Below the pieces are notes generated by a model. It had not been told where the DNA came from. It did not search any database and saw nothing but the letters and a program-made list of their open reading frames with translations. From NCBI RefSeq assembly GCF_950023065.1, contig NC_088680.1, positions 60,053,350 to 60,117,349 on the forward strand: a stretch of DNA of 64,000 bases. Reading direction: 5' to 3'. The DNA is from Planococcus citri. Lineage: Eukaryota > Arthropoda > Insecta > Hemiptera > Pseudococcidae. Both the position numbers and the translations under genes were made by a program. The first letter of the stretch is position 1. Each line of letters starts with the position of its first letter. Shown piece after piece: positions 54,606 to 63,291 of this stretch.

Positions 54606-56845
54606 ACAATTCAGGGGCACGGTCTAGTAACATCAAAGTCCCAATAAATTCGATCTTTACGGAATTCATTTGGATTGGCGACGGATTGGTGCATTTCCTA
54701 AAAAGAGGAGACACACCATTACCGGTAGCGGTACCACCTTACTTACGAGACCAATTACCTATCGAGGAATTATACGAGCGAATAAAACAGGCGGAATTCC
54801 CAGATAAGAGGAAATTCATCTTATCAGCTCTACAGTTCGAATTGAACTACTCACCAAAACCTTATACACAAATAAAGAAGGAATTAGACAGAATTCTTGA
54901 CTTATTAACAAAGGAAAAAGGTGCGGAATTGATTATTCTAATTTTTCCGCTAGTAAAACCTTGTGTTCCTGGAAAACCAAAGGAAATTGGCGTTAAATTA
55001 GCTAGATATATCGAATATCGCAAAATATTTCACGATCTGGCAGATGACCAAATAGTAATATTTTGGAAAGAACCGCCCATGTATTATCTACATACGCAAA
55101 AAATCATCACTGCATCTGGCATTGAAGTTGTCGGCGTTATGGCAGATAAGACAAAACGAGTAATTCCTTGCGAACGTAAATTCAAACTCGAAAAAGAAAG
55201 AAACAAGTTCTATCCTGCAATACCCACTTACCGAGTGATTTACGACTTGGTTTGTACAGGTATCTGCAGATTATTCGAAGAATGGAAACGGGTACGTTCA
55301 AGTAGGAACGCGCTCCTATCTCCATACGACGAAATGCAAAAAGTTCTCCAACGTCCGCAACCTCCGTACACATACATGGTTCCACCTAAACAGTATCCTA
55401 CGTATGCGGAGGAAACGAAGGAAACCCAGGTCAATAAACCTAGAAAGAAAACCTTATTCGAGGATTTTCGGACCACGTGTAGCAATCCAAATTGCCAGCG
55501 AGATCCAACGTGCTGTATGATGCCGGAAGAGTATTATGAAACATGTACGGATAAGTACACTCATCCTTCCAAGCCAGTGGAGGTAGACGAGGACTGTACA
55601 TCGCAGAGCAATCAAACTAGGCGATCTATCAGAGAAATGGACGTGAAATGCTTAATAATGGAAGACCCGGAGCTCGTGTTAGACGAGATCCCGGAACTTG
55701 ACTATTCTCCAACACCGTTAGAAGTCCTGAACATTCACCATAGAGCGAAAGTTCGAGGACCAATAGGCGATTTTGGTGTCAAAAATGCTGTAATTAAGAA
55801 ACCTCCCAAAGATAGATTACTTAGATTACTAACAAGGGACAGCATCAAAACGATCCCATGTAATAGTGACACTGTTACAACACGTCCGAAGTTCAGGAAA
55901 GGTCTACCTAGCGATAAAAAATGGAGACAGAACGCAATTCGAAAACGAATAATCAAAGAAGCAAAAGCACTCGATGCGATTGATAACGCACACCTTGATG
56001 AAACAAAGCTAAAAGAAAAAGCGAAACCACTGGTAGTTAACGAAGGCACAAGTGACCCGACTTGCGTCGTTCCTATCACAATAGGTGATAAGATCGTAGC
56101 TATTCAGTTGGATTCTGGGGCACTTCCCAATGTTATCTCAAGGAACGTGCTAAAACAACTGAAAGACAAAGCGCCACATGCAGTACGGGAGATCGCTATG
56201 AATCGAATTGTACAATTACGCATGGCGAATAATGCAATTGAAAGAGCGTCACAAATCTTGGCTGAGATAACGTTTTACTTTGGACCGAAAGAATTCGTCG
56301 TACCATTTTACATAATGGATTCCATTGGTAACACTTTCATTTTAGGAAGAGTAGCCATGGAACATTTGGACATGCACTTACATTTCCGTCAGAGATGCGT
56401 AAGTCATGAACCAGCGGATGACGACCATTTCACAATTGCATTCATAAACCCGGACGTCTATAAAGATGCGCTCTCTCTATTCAAGGTTGAGCAAATTCTC
56501 GAAGACACATACATTACCATCGATCTAATGGCCATGAGCATGTCCAAACGAGACAGGCACAGAGAGCCTGAAGAAGATAGGATTAAAGCAGTACGTATTA
56601 TGCAGAAAAACCTCGTTGAAGATTTAGCTGAAATACGTGAGCTTGGTATTGCACCTCAACAGGAGGTCGACGATGCCATGCATAAGATCAATGCTTATCA
56701 AGACATTTTCAGTCTGAATCCGGGATGTTATAAAGGAGAAAAAGTACAATTAGCTAGAAAATTACTCATTCATCAACAAAAGATACCTAAATCTCGTATC
56801 TCTAGAAAGAATTTCGTTGAAAATTCAATCAATGAGGCGAAATAA
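54584..56845 (+). CDS. Protease ORF ending at the reverse-transcriptase boundary (753 codons)
   Basis: In the -1 frame relative to the Asn-rich ORF and overlapping it by 22 nt. The first ATG comes only at 55079, so translation by frameshift is likely. The N-terminal 350 residues are unrecognised; they include a Cys-rich cluster (CSNPNCQRDPTCC, about 55481-55519). A retropepsin follows: LDSGALPNVIS with the catalytic DSG at 56111-56119 and the ILGR motif at about 56339-56350. The end (EVDDAMHKINAYQDIFSLNP) resembles the linker just before reverse transcriptase in gypsy-type Pol, then the ORF stops. Confidence 0.75.
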   Translation, partial: FGKPKGLDNSGARSSNIKVPINSIFTEFIWIGDGLVHFLKRGDTPLPVAVPPYLRDQLPIEELYERIKQAEFPDKRKFILSALQFELNYSPKPYTQIKKELDRILDLLTKEKGAELIILIFPLVKPCVPGKPKEIGVKLARYIEYRKIFHDLADDQIVIFWKEPPMYYLHTQKIITASGIEVVGVMADKTKRVIPCERKFKLEKERNKFYPAIPTYRVIYDLVCTGICRLFEEWKRVRSSRNALLSPYDEMQKVLQRPQPPYTYMVPPKQYPTYAEETKETQVNKPRKKTLFEDFRTTCSNPNCQRDPTCCMMPEEYYETCTDKYTHPSKPVEVDEDCTSQSNQTRRSIREMDVKCLIMEDPELVLDEIPELDYSPTPLEVLNIHHRAKVRGPIGDFGVKNAVIKKPPKDRLLRLLTRDSIKTIPCNSDTVTTRPKFRKGLPSDKKWRQNAIRKRIIKEAKALDAIDNAHLDETKLKEKAKPLVVNEGTSDPTCVVPITIGDKIVAIQLDSGALPNVISRNVLKQLKDKAPHAVREIAMNRIVQLRMANNAIERASQILAEITFYFGPKEFVVPFYIMDSIGNTFILGRVAMEHLDMHLHFRQRCVSHEPADDDHFTIAFINPDVYKDALSLFKVEQILEDTYITIDLMAMSMSKRDRHREPEEDRIKAVRIMQKNLVEDLAEIRELGIAPQQEVDDAMHKINAYQDIFSLNPGCYKGEKVQLARKLLIHQQKIPKSRISRKNFVENSINEAK
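56809..56826 (+). other. CGNTGA stem-loop at the end of the protease ORF
   Basis: GAATTT-CGTTGA-AAATTC, 6-bp perfect stem inside the last codons of the ORF. Confidence 0.65.
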
Positions 56846-58198
56846 ATGTGGACATGTAATGTGTAAAATTAGTCATTTTATTTTGTAAACTCACAAATTG
56901 GAGATCTTGGAACGTGGTAAACAAACAACGACCAAAATCAACAAACATCAGAATTAGCTAAAATTCAGATCAAAATAAAATTTATTTCGACTCGTAAAAT
57001 TTCTAATAGGAAAATACATACAACTCAAATAAATAACAAAAAATACGCAAACATGGACTGAGATACTCAAAATGATCAATTTCGAAAATAATCAAATTTT
57101 TAAAATTCATCTTCATCACATTAAGCGAACATACGTGACTAAGAATGAGTGATAGGTAACCATAAACAATACAGATACTTCGCTGAAAGTAACTGATTGT
57201 AAATCATATGCTCTATGCCTTCACAAATACTGCAATGACAGCATTTAACAATCACGTAAAAGTTCACCTCAGTTCACTCACCTTACTCAAATGTCACTCC
57301 AAATAAGGATATTATGTATCAGCAACTACATACACCGCATATGCCCTAACAGTTCGTCAAATTTGTCAAAAAGGACAATTTACGACGAGGGAATTGCAAC
57401 GTTGCCAAACATAGTATTCAAAGTAAAATGCGAGACGAATTACGTTAAAATAACACTTAGTAATCAAACTAAGACTTATTTTAACATATGCCACAAAAGA
57501 GTCCAGATTAAATAGAATTTGGACTCAACACCAAATTCATAACAAACAAGCATTGAATTTTGAAAAATACATTCGAAATAATAAATTTTGAAATAAATTC
57601 AAAATTCAGTACGTAAAAATGCGACGCTGTAGTTAAACAGCAGTACATTTTTCACTAAATAACCTGAAAAGAGACAAATAATACTACAGGAGTAATGACA
57701 TTTATTCTTCGAAAATTAAAACTGAAACGGAATAATTAGATTTCGACTCAGTCGACAAGTTTCAACACGTCGCTTAAACCAATCTATCGAATCCGATAAG
57801 AAAATTAGAATCGATGGAATAGGCTGACGCAATCGGTTGAAATTCAACAACGAAAACGTGCAGTTAGCAAAAGGCAGATGTTTTCTAGCCACCGAAAAAG
57901 ACGACGTGACTAACAAAGATAAGAAAATGGCTGACAGGCGGTTAAAAAACGATTTAAATTGCGAATATTGCGACGCAATATGGTCTAACAATGACTACCG
58001 CCAAAACTGCGCATTTAGGCGCACGTTGGAGAACCTGTTCCAGGAAAATCAGCGCCGACTGATATTTCTGCTTAGAACATTCTAGAAGGTTATAGTCAAA
58101 ACCTGCCGTTCGAACACTTCACCACCAACATAACGTCGAGTTCGGCCAATCACGTTCGCCGCCGCCGAGCAGCGTAGTGGGGGAAGAATTCGACAGTT
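56846..58198 (+). other. Non-coding spacer where RT/integrase would be expected
   Basis: AT-rich, no conserved Pol motif in any frame. It has one CGCTGA stem-loop (57176-57191) and small frames, of which 57837-58085 (no early ATG; includes DLNCEYCDAIW) is the only one with coding-like composition. Confidence 0.5.
57176..57191 (+). other. CGNTGA stem-loop in the non-coding spacer
   Basis: TACTT-CGCTGA-AAGTA, 5-bp perfect stem. Confidence 0.65.
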
Positions 58199-58435
58199 GG
58201 AGTGAACAACGAACCTGAACCTTCAGCCTCAGTTATTATTTCGTTTACCATGCTACCTAGTACATGTGTTTTCTTAACGTTCTTTGTATTGCGACGCGAC
58301 TTTGCTGTTTATACAACTCGTGTAATCTCGCTACTGCTACGTATTGCTAGAAATAATTGTTAAATTATTTCGCACCTTTTTTTTTTTTTTTTTTTTATTG
58401 TTTTCGTTTAAATAATTTCGTCATTTACTCCTGTG
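58199..58435 (+). promoter_or_regulatory. Putative 5' exon/promoter region of the 3' transcription unit
   Basis: A GC-richer stretch (about 58130-58200) is followed by a non-coding exon-like region that ends at the donor CCTGTG|GTAAGTAA (58435/58436). A T-tract lies at 58378-58396. The transcription start is not identifiable. Confidence 0.4.
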
Positions 58436-58611
58436 GTAAGTAAACATCGTTGAATTATGCTTTAAAACATAGGATTGTGTTAACGTAAAAGACAAAAGGC
58501 CTACCAAGCTGACTTGTTTTCTTAAACAACATTGTCACGTGATTATTTTTTGCATTCTCGGTAATCTTTTCTGGAAATTTCTGGGCTAATGACAAACGTG
58601 TTTGTTTACAG
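58436..58611 (+). other. Probable intron upstream of the RING/SGNH-like ORF
   Basis: Donor GTAAGTAA and acceptor TTTGTTTACAG; the next exon begins AAAATGAC with the ORF start. The acceptor could also take a donor from the LTR or leader. Confidence 0.55.
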
Positions 58612-58614
58612 AAA

Positions 58615-61419
58615 ATGACAGAAATTACGGTAATTGCATGCGACCTATGCAAAAAACCTATTGCGACCTCGGGGGAGCATGTTCATGAAGAAATAAGCAA
58701 GCCCGAATCGATCTACATAACAGAATGCCAGCATCTATACCATAAGAGCTGCATTCTCCGAAATATCACAGGATCGAGACATCGAAACCCGGCCAACGAG
58801 CTGGAGATTCAATGTTCACATGTCGGATGCGATCGAAAGATCACCGAGCAACTTTGCTATAAAGCTGACGTAATTCGTACGACGATACCATCACCGAAAG
58901 CTATGCCAGCTACACCCAACGAGATGTATGAGTTACGCACCGAAATTGCTAGACTTCGCACGTCAACTCTGGTCCAACAAGACTATGCTGAAGATTTGTT
59001 CAAACAATCTCAAGCATTCGAGGCACAATTAACCGAAGCGAACAATACTATCGCTGACTTACAAGCGCAGCTAGCGACGGCTAATGCGAAATATGATGCG
59101 TTACGAAAATCGAGGATGTCATCGATGTTCCCTCGATCATCACCGATCGCCGCTCAAACGAAGCAGCAATCGACGACAAATTCGACGCCTACAAACATCA
59201 CACAAGCCTTTTTTCCGCAACCAACTTTACCAGCTCCTGCAACAAACTCGAGTGTAGCCGCGAACGCCGCAACGACCGAATCCTGCCAGGGATTCATGCC
59301 GTCGCCATTCAATCTGCCGCCACCTCCAGCTAATAACGATACACCGCAGAGCGTAACGTTAGCAGGCAAGCCGTCAAAAAACGCGGAAAGAGGTATCCCC
59401 GCGCTCGCGACTCCAGCGGGTACAGGGATACCTCAAATAGTGGCCGCCACCGCCAGCAGCCTTACGCACGTCCCACACCGGCCACCACCGGGTTTTCCAC
59501 CCATGACCGACGCCGCGACCAATATGCCGAAGCCCGATTCTACGACGATTACGAGCATCGATATAACGAACGGTACTACGAAAGCTGCCCCTACGACAAT
59601 CGCTCCCGCAGAGGACGCGGCCGCCGCGGCGGGCACTAATGCTAAAATACCGAAATCACCAAAGAGTACAGCGCTGACTGCACTTGATAAACCGTTCTCG
59701 GCGCTTTCGCCATATTGGGACAAGTATATGTCCGAAAAGACAATGAATTCTGGGGAACGATCAACTTCCCAACGAGGAAATGGGTCAAATCCCAATATAC
59801 CCAATGTAGCGATCGTGCAGAATCCCGCCGCTAAGAGCGAGAATCTACACAACGCACAAGCGGCACCGAATGACGACACGCCAACAAACCAAAAGAAGAA
59901 AAAGCGTGCAAAACCCACCAAATGGGCCAACATCAAGGCAAACCGGGACACCTTCGATGAAAGATACCCCGAGACTAGCCACGAAGTACTAAAGCCGTTT
60001 TATCCGACAAACGCATATCCACACCACTTTGCAGTATGCGGCTTGAAGACCGCAGACCAAAAAACGGTGATGGCATTATTCGCGTACACATACTGGATTG
60101 TTGGCGATATCCATGCACATGGAATTATGAACGTCGTGACCGAAGAGAAACCATATCGCGAAATCATTGACTCACAAATGTACAAACGCGACATGACGAT
60201 CGCATCACTCATTAATTTATTCGAGCAAATGGGTGAAACCCCGAAACATCTAATGATTTCCATCGGCACATACGACATATTCCTCCAAATGCCACATGAC
60301 ACTTTCGACTCACTCTTTCGTAAACTCGTCGAAGTTTTGAAGGAAAAGAAGGTCGAACGAGTCATCATTTTACCACCAGTGGCCAACAGACAGCTGGATC
60401 AACAAACATTCAGAGAAATCATATCCGTGTTCAACTACAATTGGGGTTCCGGATATTTTCAATATATGTTTGCTGCCCACTTCTTAACCGACTTGAACCT
60501 CGAGCTGGCGACTCAAGATCGTCTGGGCCCAAAATACTCGGATGAAGCATACTGTAAGGTGGCTAAATGCATCGCCAAAGCAATCATCCCAGAACCGGTA
60601 ATCAAACCACGTAATTCGACCGCTGAGTCGAATGACGAAATGGGATCACCCCAGACTCCGCCAGCTTCGAAACCAAAACTTGACACAAACAAGCAACAAG
60701 CAGCAGCACGATCGATGCCGCAGCTCAGTTTGCCAACAAGCTCGCACCAACTGGAACAACCAATACTCGACGCGTCGTACGTAAATTTGCAAGCGCAACA
60801 GGCGACCGCAAATTACCTTGATAAAAAAATTGTTGGAACGTTACCGTACCCCAAAGAGGGCACAGCGACTCCGACCATACATCCGTTAGACCCGCGAGGT
60901 GCGAACTTAAAAACAACAACGTCGACGACGGTAGCAATATCGCCTCACAGCGGCCTACACCTTGCGAATGTAGGTTTCTCGGACAACGAGCAACAACCTC
61001 TCACCGAAAAGGTAGTACTCGAACGTGCCGGGGTCCTAAACCACATCCAAAATGATGTCAAAACCAGCAAGTTAAAAGGCCTAATAAAGACGGAAAAGAC
61101 AAATGATGACAAACAACCCGCAGGTACTTCCTCAGTGAAGGAAAAACCAGCTCGTAGTTTCTTCGATAAATCAGAAAGTTCGTCCGATGATTCGAAGAAA
61201 AAATCGAAATCGAAAACTCGATCATCATCGTCAACATCCAAATCGTCGTCAACGAAAAACGACAAGCGTAAATCGGAAAATCGAAGGATCGTAAGGCAAA
61301 AACTGGAGAGACGTCAATCGAACGCCACCCCACTTCAAAGCCGAAACCGATTACCGATTACGACAAAAGCATCGGCCAAATGGTTAAAACACCGTCAGAT
61401 AAACCCTCGTCTAAAATGA
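58615..61419 (+). CDS. RING-like and degenerate SGNH-like protein of the retrotransposon (934 aa)
   Basis: The ATG at 58615 lies 3 nt after a splice acceptor. Residues 9-72 have a RING-H2-like ligand set (C9, C12, C38, H40, H43, C46, C67, C72; the last pair is unusually spaced). Residues about 102-160 form a coiled coil (EMYELRTEIARLRTS). Residues 165-440 are low-complexity Ala/Thr/Pro. Residues about 470-660 resemble an SGNH/GDSL hydrolase fold: VGDIHAHG at the block I position, ISIGTYDIFLQ at block III, RVIILPPV after it, and a final helix (SDEAYCKVAKCIAKAI). The catalytic Ser and the Asp-x-x-His are not conserved, so it is probably non-catalytic. The C-terminus is Ser/Lys-rich. Possible roles are RNA binding or ubiquitin-type interaction. 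Confidence 0.7.
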   Translation: MTEITVIACDLCKKPIATSGEHVHEEISKPESIYITECQHLYHKSCILRNITGSRHRNPANELEIQCSHVGCDRKITEQLCYKADVIRTTIPSPKAMPATPNEMYELRTEIARLRTSTLVQQDYAEDLFKQSQAFEAQLTEANNTIADLQAQLATANAKYDALRKSRMSSMFPRSSPIAAQTKQQSTTNSTPTNITQAFFPQPTLPAPATNSSVAANAATTESCQGFMPSPFNLPPPPANNDTPQSVTLAGKPSKNAERGIPALATPAGTGIPQIVAATASSLTHVPHRPPPGFPPMTDAATNMPKPDSTTITSIDITNGTTKAAPTTIAPAEDAAAAAGTNAKIPKSPKSTALTALDKPFSALSPYWDKYMSEKTMNSGERSTSQRGNGSNPNIPNVAIVQNPAAKSENLHNAQAAPNDDTPTNQKKKKRAKPTKWANIKANRDTFDERYPETSHEVLKPFYPTNAYPHHFAVCGLKTADQKTVMALFAYTYWIVGDIHAHGIMNVVTEEKPYREIIDSQMYKRDMTIASLINLFEQMGETPKHLMISIGTYDIFLQMPHDTFDSLFRKLVEVLKEKKVERVIILPPVANRQLDQQTFREIISVFNYNWGSGYFQYMFAAHFLTDLNLELATQDRLGPKYSDEAYCKVAKCIAKAIIPEPVIKPRNSTAESNDEMGSPQTPPASKPKLDTNKQQAAARSMPQLSLPTSSHQLEQPILDASYVNLQAQQATANYLDKKIVGTLPYPKEGTATPTIHPLDPRGANLKTTTSTTVAISPHSGLHLANVGFSDNEQQPLTEKVVLERAGVLNHIQNDVKTSKLKGLIKTEKTNDDKQPAGTSSVKEKPARSFFDKSESSSDDSKKKSKSKTRSSSSTSKSSSTKNDKRKSENRRIVRQKLERRQSNATPLQSRNRLPITTKASAKWLKHRQINPRLK
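60614..60633 (+). other. CGNTGA stem-loop inside the RING/SGNH-like ORF
   Basis: ATTCGAC-CGCTGA-GTCGAAT, 7-bp perfect stem within coding sequence. Confidence 0.65.
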
Positions 61420-62192
61420 ACAAGAGGTTACTGAAGATATTCGGGAACACCGATGATCTACCGGATAGCGTCGAATCAACATCCGCGTCCGAAAGCGACT
61501 CGAAATCACGCAAATCGCGCAGTTCGATGAAGGACAAACTGTCAGCACAGGCAGACGAGCTTCGTACGTTTACCCCGAGACAACATCGGGGAAAACAGAA
61601 TCGTGTGAACGCGGCACTTAAGCAGCGACTATCGATCCAAACAGATATGCCTCCTGACCAAATTGCCGAGCAACCCTCGATTGAAGGGACCGCCAGCAAT
61701 CAACCGACAGTATTAGTGCCTAAATACGATATAATGGCACCAATTCAACCAGACAAACCGCTAAGGACAATCGACTTAACGGCAGATTCTCCCGCTGGGG
61801 AGGAACTATCAGAGGAAACGTTACCAACCGAGCAACGCATCTTCACAACGGTCGATACGATGTTGCAAGACACAACGCTAACCCTGCATTCCACCGAAAC
61901 AGACCAAATCATGGAAATCCGGCGGATCATCACAACCGAAGTCACGACACAAGTCATCGGGACCGCAGAGTCTCTTGATGAAAACTTTGTGCAACCACCA
62001 AAGCTGATGCGAATCACCGCAACATGTGACTTAACGGGAGAGAGTCCTCGCAACGACGAAGACACTCAACAACCTGTATCCCCATGTACCGAAGCGGTAC
62101 TCCTCGATGAAGGAGCAACTCGATCGGACGAAACGGCGATTGAGCCAGACACCGTCGAAGAAAACGACGAAGAAGAAGACGAAGATCTTTAA
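61380..62192 (+). CDS. Ser/Lys-rich then acidic ORF (270 aa), -1 frame overlap
   Basis: The ATG at 61380 lies inside the end of the previous ORF, and the frame is open upstream to 61272. The low-complexity Ser/Lys character of the previous ORF continues here, so the two are probably one ancestral protein separated by an indel near 61272-61300, or joined by -1 frameshifting. It ends in an acidic tail (EENDEEEDEDL). No domain is recognised. Confidence 0.6.
   Translation: MVKTPSDKPSSKMNKRLLKIFGNTDDLPDSVESTSASESDSKSRKSRSSMKDKLSAQADELRTFTPRQHRGKQNRVNAALKQRLSIQTDMPPDQIAEQPSIEGTASNQPTVLVPKYDIMAPIQPDKPLRTIDLTADSPAGEELSEETLPTEQRIFTTVDTMLQDTTLTLHSTETDQIMEIRRIITTEVTTQVIGTAESLDENFVQPPKLMRITATCDLTGESPRNDEDTQQPVSPCTEAVLLDEGATRSDETAIEPDTVEENDEEEDEDL
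62100..62115 (+). other. CGNTGA stem-loop in the acidic ORF
   Basis: CTCCT-CGATGA-AGGAG, 5-bp perfect stem. Confidence 0.5.
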
Positions 62193-62751
62193 TTTTCAAA
62201 CTGTACATAATTATCCTTAGAAAGTCTTCTTTGTAAATATGTTTTAATATATTTGATAATTCTTGCCTAAATGTGTCATGTTACCCTGTAACCTTGAATC
62301 AAAATATAAGATTTTGAATCATGTTTTACTCATTCATTTTACATCATTGCGAGTACGAAAAAATGACTATTTAAGAACATTAATGCGCTTACAATAAGAT
62401 TTAAATACGGAATGCGCCTCGTAAACTTGTCAGTATACAGTGTTCGCAGAAACGCAGGTTACAACTAGACATTTACGATAAAATCATTTTCAAAACTCGA
62501 CAAAGAATGAGCCATGGTACATGTCATCTGTACACATTTTGGCAATCTTATCAACTCGAAAACTCTAAATTGCTGAAATTTTCAGACATCCAAATTTTGA
62601 ACTTCTCAGTTAGGAGTTGATCAAAATTCACTTGAACACTAATCACTAGAATGGGTGACATTTTTCTCAATAAATAGACTCGTTGAAGTCTGTCGAGTTT
62701 TTTTTCATACCAATTCTAAAAAAATTGATGTTTGTTCAACAGTATTGTAGA
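62193..62751 (+). other. Spacer with stem-loop and splice acceptor
   Basis: AT-rich; contains the CGTTGA stem-loop at 62676-62691 and a good acceptor TTTGTTCAACAG ending at 62742, ten bases before the next ATG. Confidence 0.5.
62676..62691 (+). other. CGNTGA stem-loop before the last ORF
   Basis: AGACT-CGTTGA-AGTCT, 5-bp perfect stem plus an adjacent T-G pair. Confidence 0.65.
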
Positions 62752-63291
62752 ATGGTTTGTGTGTCGAAAATGCCTGTGCAACATTCGTTCCGGAAGCCGA
62801 AGTTGGATGAACTTCATGAACCGGTCCAACAAATCGAGATCCCCATCCGCCCATGGCCGATTATTCCACCATGGCATCCGGAGATCCTGATGTTACGTAC
62901 ACCGAATGGCGACGTTGCTGAGCGTCGACTTCGGTTCGAACCTGACACTCTCACTCGCCGACCACCAACTCCTCATCCTCGGGCAGACATCGTCACCATA
63001 ATGCCAAACGGTGAAGAACGTCGGTATTATGAGATCACTCGTGATAGTAACGGTGAGCTCCAACGCCATCCAATCATGGGACCTCAGGAATCCACCAACG
63101 AGCGACAGATCGTCTGGGTACAGATTCATCGCACACCAACTCAACGTCCACTCACCCGTTACGATGCCATTGTTGAAAGTATCCTGTCGCGAAGCGAAAC
63201 CGAACCACGGGGTAATCCATTCGAGATTCGCCTACAACGGATAACGCCGCCGCAGACATACGTCGACGATGTCATCATTCAACAGGAATGA
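62752..63291 (+). CDS. Pro/Arg-rich small ORF (179 aa)
   Basis: The ATG at 62752 follows the acceptor at 62742; the longer frame upstream has ATGs but lies before the acceptor. The protein has a Pro/Trp-rich N-terminus (IPIRPWPIIPPWHPEI) and a repeated phrase, TPNGDVAERRLRFE and MPNGEERRYYEITR, suggesting an internal duplication. Not recognised. Its 3' position and spliced start recall accessory or env-position ORFs, but there is no signal peptide or membrane segment. Confidence 0.6.
   Translation: MVCVSKMPVQHSFRKPKLDELHEPVQQIEIPIRPWPIIPPWHPEILMLRTPNGDVAERRLRFEPDTLTRRPPTPHPRADIVTIMPNGEERRYYEITRDSNGELQRHPIMGPQESTNERQIVWVQIHRTPTQRPLTRYDAIVESILSRSETEPRGNPFEIRLQRITPPQTYVDDVIIQQE

Noticed and set aside
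59154..60386. Long minus-strand frames opposite the RING/SGNH-like ORF
   Set aside because: Antisense shadows; no start context, no domains, codon bias belongs to the plus strand.
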